Assembly: GCF_001949145.1 (NCBI RefSeq)
Contig: NW_019091713.1
Location: 82,763 to 146,762, forward strand
DNA: 64,000 nucleotides
Direction: 5' to 3'
Source: Acanthaster planci
Taxonomy: Eukaryota; Echinodermata; Asteroidea; Valvatida; Acanthasteridae
Part shown: piece by piece, positions 57,401 to 64,000 of the stretch
How positions within the stretch are numbered: the first letter of the stretch is position 1
Layout of the letters: every line of letters begins with the position of its first letter
Notes under the pieces: model-generated
Seen by the model: only the letters and a program-made list of their open reading frames with translations
What the model was told of the DNA's origin: nothing
Databases searched by the model: none
Translations under genes and position numbers: made by a program

Positions 57401-60400
57401 TGTGCAAGGGTTAGATGAAACTTAAGAATCTTTTGTATCATTTATTCCTTTAAAAAGTTTATTTCCAGTTAAAATTGTAAAATCCTCAAAATATTTTGAA
57501 CCTTTACCAAAAGACTACCACAAAATGCAATTTCGTGACTGTTCATCTGAGTACGAGAACACCGAATTGCACTGGTCTTCATGTAGGCCTTAGATTTTAG
57601 GAAGTGAGGGGTCATTGTATTTGATAGGATATTTCTCTTTCAGGTCAGGTAATGATTAAGTTTCCATAGTTTAATATGCTAGCAAATATTTTACAAGGCC
57701 TTTTTATGAAGTAATTTTTTTCAAGGAGTAAACGAACGAAAAAAATTGCACATTCTAAAAATTTTGCACGTTATTTTTCCTGTCGGAAAGTACAGAAAGC
57801 AGGCTATCGGGGGTCAAATTTCAGGATCCATTATCAATAATAAAGAGCCACCGTGGCTTTGCACGATGTCCTCTAATACACAACCCAAAAGTAACATTTC
57901 ATTTCTCCCAAAAATTGTCGGTTTGGGGTATCAATCAAAGCTTAGAATGTTATTTTGTTCAAACCTGCTGACTTCATTTAAATCCGATGTTGCGCTGCAG
58001 AGATAATGCTTCTCGATTACTTAACACGATTGCTTCTTTGTTCTGGCTACTGAGATTTACCGTAACAGTCAAAATGCTTTGTTTATGACGATGCCCATGA
58101 ATACGTGAAAATTATTGCAAAGGCTCACACTATGGTGAAACTGAAGTGAGCAGAGCTTTCAACAGGGATCCTGAAAGGTTTCAAAGTGGTGCAAAATGTA
58201 ACAGAAGGAGTAACACAAATCAGCACCTTGTTACGAATTCACTAGGAGGTCATTGAACTCTGAGACTGCAAACTCTGAAACTGTACCATTAATATTTAAC
58301 CACCATCGCCTTCTGAAATAAGCCTCAGTGTCACCAAGGTTAGAACAAGAAAGAATTCCAACGAATTAAAGAACTCAGTTTTGAGGTAATTTCGGTTTTG
58401 AAAGCTGTGATTGCATATTTGCAGGAAGACCTTGTAAACTTAAGTTAGGTGATGTTATGTCATTAAAATATCACCACAACGCAACATGAGATTCACATTG
58501 ACCATTTCAATTCAGTATAAGTAAGTCACTTTAAATTTGACACCAAAAATAATAATTTCTGACAATTACCTTTTGGATGTTAATATCACTTTCGAATTTC
58601 ATGTTATTTATTTTGGGGGGCACCATGAAGAGCCTACAAAACGATAGGACCTGCAGAAAATGTGAAGCCTTACATTATGCCATAAATATACGTGTACAAG
58701 TTTTTGTGTCTCTCTAGTAGGGGACATTTCAACGTACGTTGACCATAGCTGAATGCAGTTTCAACATGGGGCTGCAGCGCTAGTTACCAACGCTACAAGC
58801 TTGTGTAATTAACAACCTAAAATTTAGTGACTTTCTGTCGAGCTTCACGTGAGTCCGTTTTGTCTGTCTGAAACCTTCGGCCGTTTCGACTTCGAGGTTC
58901 ATTCTGACACGCGCCAACCAAGCATAGGCCTGAGAGTCGTGGAAAGTGGTCTAAATTGACTAATCAAAGCTTCCAGGGTTTGTTTAATGGCCAGAGGCTT
59001 AAATAAACAAACCTGGATGACTGCAACGATTCTGAGAGTTGACGGCGTGATTGGGTATCGCTTATGGACTGTCGACCCTTTGAGAATAAATAAATGTTGG
59101 GATGTAGCATCCAAGCGCTATCGATGGTCAAAAGTGTGCCGCGTCGTATCTGTTTACGAGAGTTGATTATGTGACAGAACGTAAAAAATATTTACATCTA
59201 CCTGCCAATCTTTCCAGGTTTCATTATCAACAAGTACGAACAATCTGGTGGAGATGCGAGCGAAGAACGTGCGTCATGTCTTGCGTAGAGCATTCTGGGT
59301 ATAGCGTTGCAGTGTCGGGCCAAATGAGTTGGCACCAAACTATCTGTGAGGAATTATTATGGGTTACAGACCAAAGACGGTAAAATGACATTACGTGTCC
59401 CATTACACTCTGACGTCTAGCATCTATGGCATTGAGCAAACGCACAATCATGGTCGTGCTGCGCTGCCGAGCTGCCTGGCTCGACGTCCAGACGAAGAGC
59501 ACGACGACGACTTGTGAAACTCGGGTGTCTCATCTTGCACTTAGTCTAGTTACTGGCACGTGATCAATCACCATCGTGGTAATTTTCCTTTTGTCCTTGC
59601 TGTTCCTCATTTTCAAGCTGCTTATTTTGCTGTTCCACTTCCCGGTGCTTTAATCAGGACCAATCACGTGTGACCCCTGGCAATCACCACCTCTCACTTT
59701 CCCAGATGAAACTGTGTAATATACCTGATTTTTTTTTTACTCACTACCACGAAAATAAAACTGTTCCCGGAGTACACTTCAATCTAGACGATCGACTCGT
59801 GTACTCCCATGCTGTGAGATTCTCAGACTGGCACTTCACGTCACAACTGGCGGGCAAAATGCTCATTCAACTTACGGTGCGACGGTAATCGAATAGCGTC
59901 TGATTCCGGACTTGAGCTCAAAATGCGTGAAAGCTAAGCTATAGGTTATAGCTATGTCTCTTTATATCCAATGGGCAGTACACGCAGATATGGAATTCAA
60001 TACGCCACCTTTTGCCTGTAACTTGTCTTTTTTTCCACCTTTTACACTCGACAATGATTTTTATTTCTGTACCCTAACTAAATCAACAATCAAAAAACAA
60101 ACAAGTAAACAAAAAAACTGAACAACTTCTAATAAAGATGCATGAAAACGAAGAACAACGAAACAAGCGATGCGGCGCCTTCAATAATGACAGCACCAAG
60201 ACCTTGAACTTGGATATTCGCGGGATAACGCCAATAGCAAACCCACTCTTTCGGCAAAACCGCAATATTTATACAGGCATTTCTGCCAGCGAAACGATAG
60301 CATCGCGTCTGCCACCAAAACAGATCGATGGCAGGATACAATGGTGGAAAGTGTCCCTGATGATTAGCCTGCTCTCACCTACATACCGGTGCGCAACCTC

Positions 60401-62142
60401 AGCCTTCGGGCAACCATCGATTCCGTCTTCATTGAAAGCTTCCGATTTGAGCCGCCGCGCCTATAAGAAAGATAACATTTCCATTGTGACAGTGTTTATT
60501 CTCGCGTTTTCTTGTCCCTTGCCCGGTATGGCTCGCCAAATTGAATCAGACTCTATTGTATCGTGACCAGTTGTCCTCATAGATCGGCACGAAATGGAGA
60601 GCGGTCCGCGTTTCTCGCCAACCATGCTGTACAGGCGGCGCTGGTTATTTTTTCACAATGCGCGCGTTCACGACAGACTCGAATTCTTGGCGTTTGATTT
60701 CATCGCCATTCATACCTATGCTTTGTCAGTGTTCGCCTTTTGGGTGCTGCGAGACAATACAGAACGTGCTTTAAGGTTTACCGGTCAGCAGAGAGCAGGC
60801 TAAAGATGATAAAGGAGGAGAAGATGTCACAATACAGATAAGCGTCTTGTTATCAAGACGGCACGGCATCATATTCGGTTGTTGTGACAACGCTGGCTGA
60901 CACTTTACACTTACTCCTTACAGTGAAGAGAACTAGATAATCGTCAGTGTCTGGGGATGGACGGAATTCGGGCACGCTTTTAAAACCACCACTTTAAAAG
61001 AACTAGTCGGAATTTTAATTCAGTGAAAGGCTATTACACTCAGCTTACTTTAGCACATTTCTGAGGATATCTTTTTTTAGATATATCCTATATCCACGAG
61101 CGCCTCTTTAACATTTTTTGTCTTTTGAATGTCAAATGGGCCAAAACACTACGTACTGTGGCAGATAGAAAAGCATTCACGATTTTGGGAGTGGTGTAGC
61201 CACGTGATACATGCCAACGTTCAACGACAGTTGAAATGAACGCTCGTGATACTGACATGCATAATGTGATCTTTATCAATTTAAGTGTATAACAGGGAAA
61301 TGGTGGATCCCGGAATATTTCCGGGGGTTCAGGCCGGAGATTTTTGATTTTCTAATTTTTGCAGGCAAGCGGGAACATTACATGGCATACATTGTTTACA
61401 TACTTACTCTATAGTTACTCTAGCGGTCCACTTACTCTATTTATTTTTTTATTAGTTTCCCCATTTTTATTTATGGGTGGTCTTGGAGGGGGGGGTTCGA
61501 CCCCTCAAACCCTCCCCCTGCATCCGCATCTGCAGAGAATGTCGTTTACATACAAACTGATGATCTTTGAAATCCATCTTTGAAATAACTAATGACTGTT
61601 GTGGTGTTTTAGTAACTATTATTCCTCTCAAATTGTTGGGAATCGATTGAATCAAAACCGTTGGCTTAATTATGGTTTATTACCCTTCAAAGAGCCAAAA
61701 CTTCCTCTTTTATTGCTACAGCTGATCACTTTAACCGCTCGCTAAGTTCTTCGCATTTTCACAGTTGGCAAGTTCTGTTTTCACGTGATAAACCCCTTTG
61801 TGCACTTATTGTACGACAATCGTGATGGGCGCGAGATTCACACGTGAAATGTCGAGACTGACAGTCAGCTGTCTAGACTGCCCTGGGTGAATGTTGCAGT
61901 CGAATAGCACATAAACCGTTATGAGACGGCGTCTACAAAATTGATCACTCAGCAGATTGGCCGACTACCAAACCACCATCTGAAGATTTTATGTCAGTGC
62001 CAAAAATCTTGCCCGTGATTATGGTATGCGTAATATTTATGGTTAGGCCTATCGCTTTACAGGCCTTTTTGCTTCGCAGAGTAGGAAGAGCTTATAACGT
62101 CGGGAAATTGACGTGTTACAGTCATACTATCATGTCAACTAA
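54434..62142. other. Gene-poor spacer of about 7.7 kb
   Basis: Frames up to 142 codons (60138-60566) have no recognisable domain. GTGCATGCGTAG / CTGCTACGCATGC form a loose inverted pair at 54788 and 54837. A G-rich GGAGGGGGGGGTTCGACC near 61485 may be another DNA-element end. No gene recognised. Confidence 0.5.
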
Positions 62143-62335
62143 GCAGGGTAGCTAGGATTTTACTAGTGGGGGCACAAAGGGGGCACCAGCTTCTTATGGG
62201 GAGGGCATCAGCTTTCAATGATGTGGTTTTGGGGGCAAGTTTTTGATAGCCTTGTTTAATATCCATTCAGCCAGTTTTTTTGGGGGGGGCACCCCGAATT
62301 TGTGCCCCCCAGGCCCCCCATGGCTACGCCACTGC
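62143..62335. mobile_element. MITE-like element with 6-bp target duplication
   Basis: The left end GCAGGGTAGCTAGG and the reverse complement of the right end (GCAGTGGCGTAGCCATGG) form imperfect terminal inverted repeats, both followed inward by G-runs and GGGGGCACAA. AACTAA flanks both sides (62137-62142 and 62336-62341). There is no coding sequence. Confidence 0.65.
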
Positions 62336-62341
62336 AACTAA

Positions 62342-64000
62342 GGTGAAAGCAGTTTTTTGTGCCATTCTGTTAAATATTACAGTTAATTAATTTTTTTTTC
62401 TTGAAGGAAATTCAATTCCACTCAAGCTGTCAAAACCTTCTGCTGCGAGTGAAGAAAATATACAGATGACACGGGACCTGACTGAAGGCCATTACCATGG
62501 AAACTGAAGCATGATTTCTTTTCCTTCACCCGTGGCGTTGCACGCTGTAGCTGTGTTGCTTTGCTGATAAATTGCTTCACATTGTTTTGCCAGTCTTTGA
62601 TAAAAATTGTATCAAGGCTCTGTCCGCTATGTTTGTCTATCATGCTCTTTACACGAGTCGATGGGGACGTACGGTACAGCGACAAAGGGCGCAGAATAGT
62701 GTGACAATTAATGTTTACACATGCCAAAAAGAAAATTGTAATACAGCTCCTACCCTCGGGGAGTTTTCGTACACATTACCACCGCTCACTGAACCCAAAC
62801 CGGCGTGACATTTTCAACATATGTTTAAAGCGGGACATCTCGTACAGTGTGCAGGCGACAAGCCCAGACGACTCACTCGCATAACAAGCGAAGTGAGCTA
62901 CACATATTTGAATTTTATTCGGGTTGGGGCACACTCGTCCACTTTAGTTACCGAGAGAAATTTGTCCAAATGGACTCTTCGACACGCCAAGTCCCCGCCC
63001 ACAACGGATATGTCTGTTCACAATGTATCTGCTCGGAAAGTCACGGAAACAGGTGGTTAATGAATCGATTTCAGTGCATACTTAATTAATACAGGTCTCA
63101 AAGAAACCATATTAATGTCACTTATGTCGGGCACGACAGTGAAAATGGCAAGGTTTTTCTCACGCCATCTCAATGTGCATGACATCAAATGGCGGATCGA
63201 GAAATGCTTCTCAGTTCACGGAGCTGACCTCTTTCCCAGGGTCCAGGCCATTATATGGATATCCTCGATCCCGGGTTTCCATTGATTAACCTAGTTACTC
63301 CTCCACTGTTATGGGGGGAACCGATGGTTGATTGAACATGAAGAGATGACAGGAGACAGACATTTCAAACTGTAACTAGATATTGATTGTTACCCGCCGG
63401 GCTTCATGAGGTTGCCATGGCTTCTTGTGGAGTTTATCTGATTGCACACTCACTGGCAAACTCAGAGTAGTTCTACTGCAGGATCAAGAAGAAAGGAGGA
63501 TGTGTCATTTTGTACAACATGACACGGATTACTGCAGACCCGCAGGGCACTATGAAGAGCACATACCAGTATTAAAGGATCTATTATAAGGTAACCATTT
63601 ACTTCTTGTCCATCGACTGCACTGAGTTGACCTGCAACCTGGCAATTTCCCTGCGTTCAAATGTCAATACCCTCCTGCCCCCCGCACTGTCCTCTTTTGA
63701 ATTTCCTAAGGCCCGACTTCAGTCAGTATCTCGAGTGAGCACAGCGGGCCTTTCTCGACTGGACACGGAGTATCACACAGGCTCTGGCCCGTTCAGTTAG
63801 ACATAGTCTTAGCCTCATTGTCAGTCAGTCCTCAAGACTTGCATGCCCTCTTTCTATTTTTTCCCCAACATCTTCGCCGAGAATCGATTAAACATAAACG
63901 ACCCAGAGTCCCCCTAAGGTGACTTGAAGCACTAGGGAACCTTTTTGAGACGCGAAAGGGAAGGAGAACCAACGCACCGCGGAATATCATTTGATGATCA
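62342..64000. other. Spacer
   Basis: Short overlapping frames only. No domain, repeat or RNA gene recognised. Confidence 0.5.

Noticed and set aside
60138-60566. 142-codon frame
   Set aside because: No recognisable domain, no promoter or splice context, and length within chance for 64 kb.
61480-61535. Second MITE-like element ending in G-rich and C-rich blocks
   Set aside because: Only one candidate end is seen; no partner terminal repeat or target duplication was found.

Overview
The window is animal nuclear DNA from a draft assembly. It has one 191-base N gap, two isolated Ns, AT-rich spacer with many stop codons, two single-exon Golgi glycosyltransferase genes, and remains of LINEs, a Penelope-like element, SINEs, foldback elements and MITE-like elements. 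CCCTAA/TTAGGG-type telomere-like arrays, frequent ACATGTACATGT motifs and AGAGGGCGC motifs fit a marine invertebrate, perhaps a non-vertebrate deuterostome such as an echinoderm, hemichordate or lancelet. The sequence alone does not settle the phylum. I see no prokaryotic operons, CRISPR arrays, rRNA genes or intact tRNA genes.

Layout. 1-4.6 kb: spacer with two copies of a dispersed repeat (family A). 4.6-12.5 kb: the only convincing genes, two same-strand paralogues of the beta-1,3-galactosyltransferase family (GT31). Between them lies a decayed LINE that itself holds a MITE-like insertion flanked by an 8-bp duplication. 12.5-25 kb: spacer with a SINE and small tandem repeats. 25.4-31.9 kb: a ~50-bp minisatellite, a family B repeat and a second truncated LINE. 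34.0-35.4 kb: a reverse-strand Penelope-like fragment and two hammerhead-ribozyme-like terminal motifs in opposite orientation. 39.8-43.1 kb: a repeat hub with two telomere-like arrays, a tRNA-type SINE beside the gap, families A, B and C, and a local duplication. 44-54.5 kb: three long foldback elements and more family A copies. 54.5-64 kb: mostly featureless, with one MITE-like element at 62.1 kb.

The two enzymes should be Golgi type II membrane proteins that extend glycans in beta-1,3 linkage. A central block of their coding sequence is far more similar at synonymous sites than the flanks, which suggests gene conversion. The most interesting non-coding observations are the covarying hammerhead-like pair near 34-35.4 kb, a perfect 31-bp hairpin 325 bp upstream of the second gene, and two telomere-like arrays that share a diagnostic non-telomeric insert.
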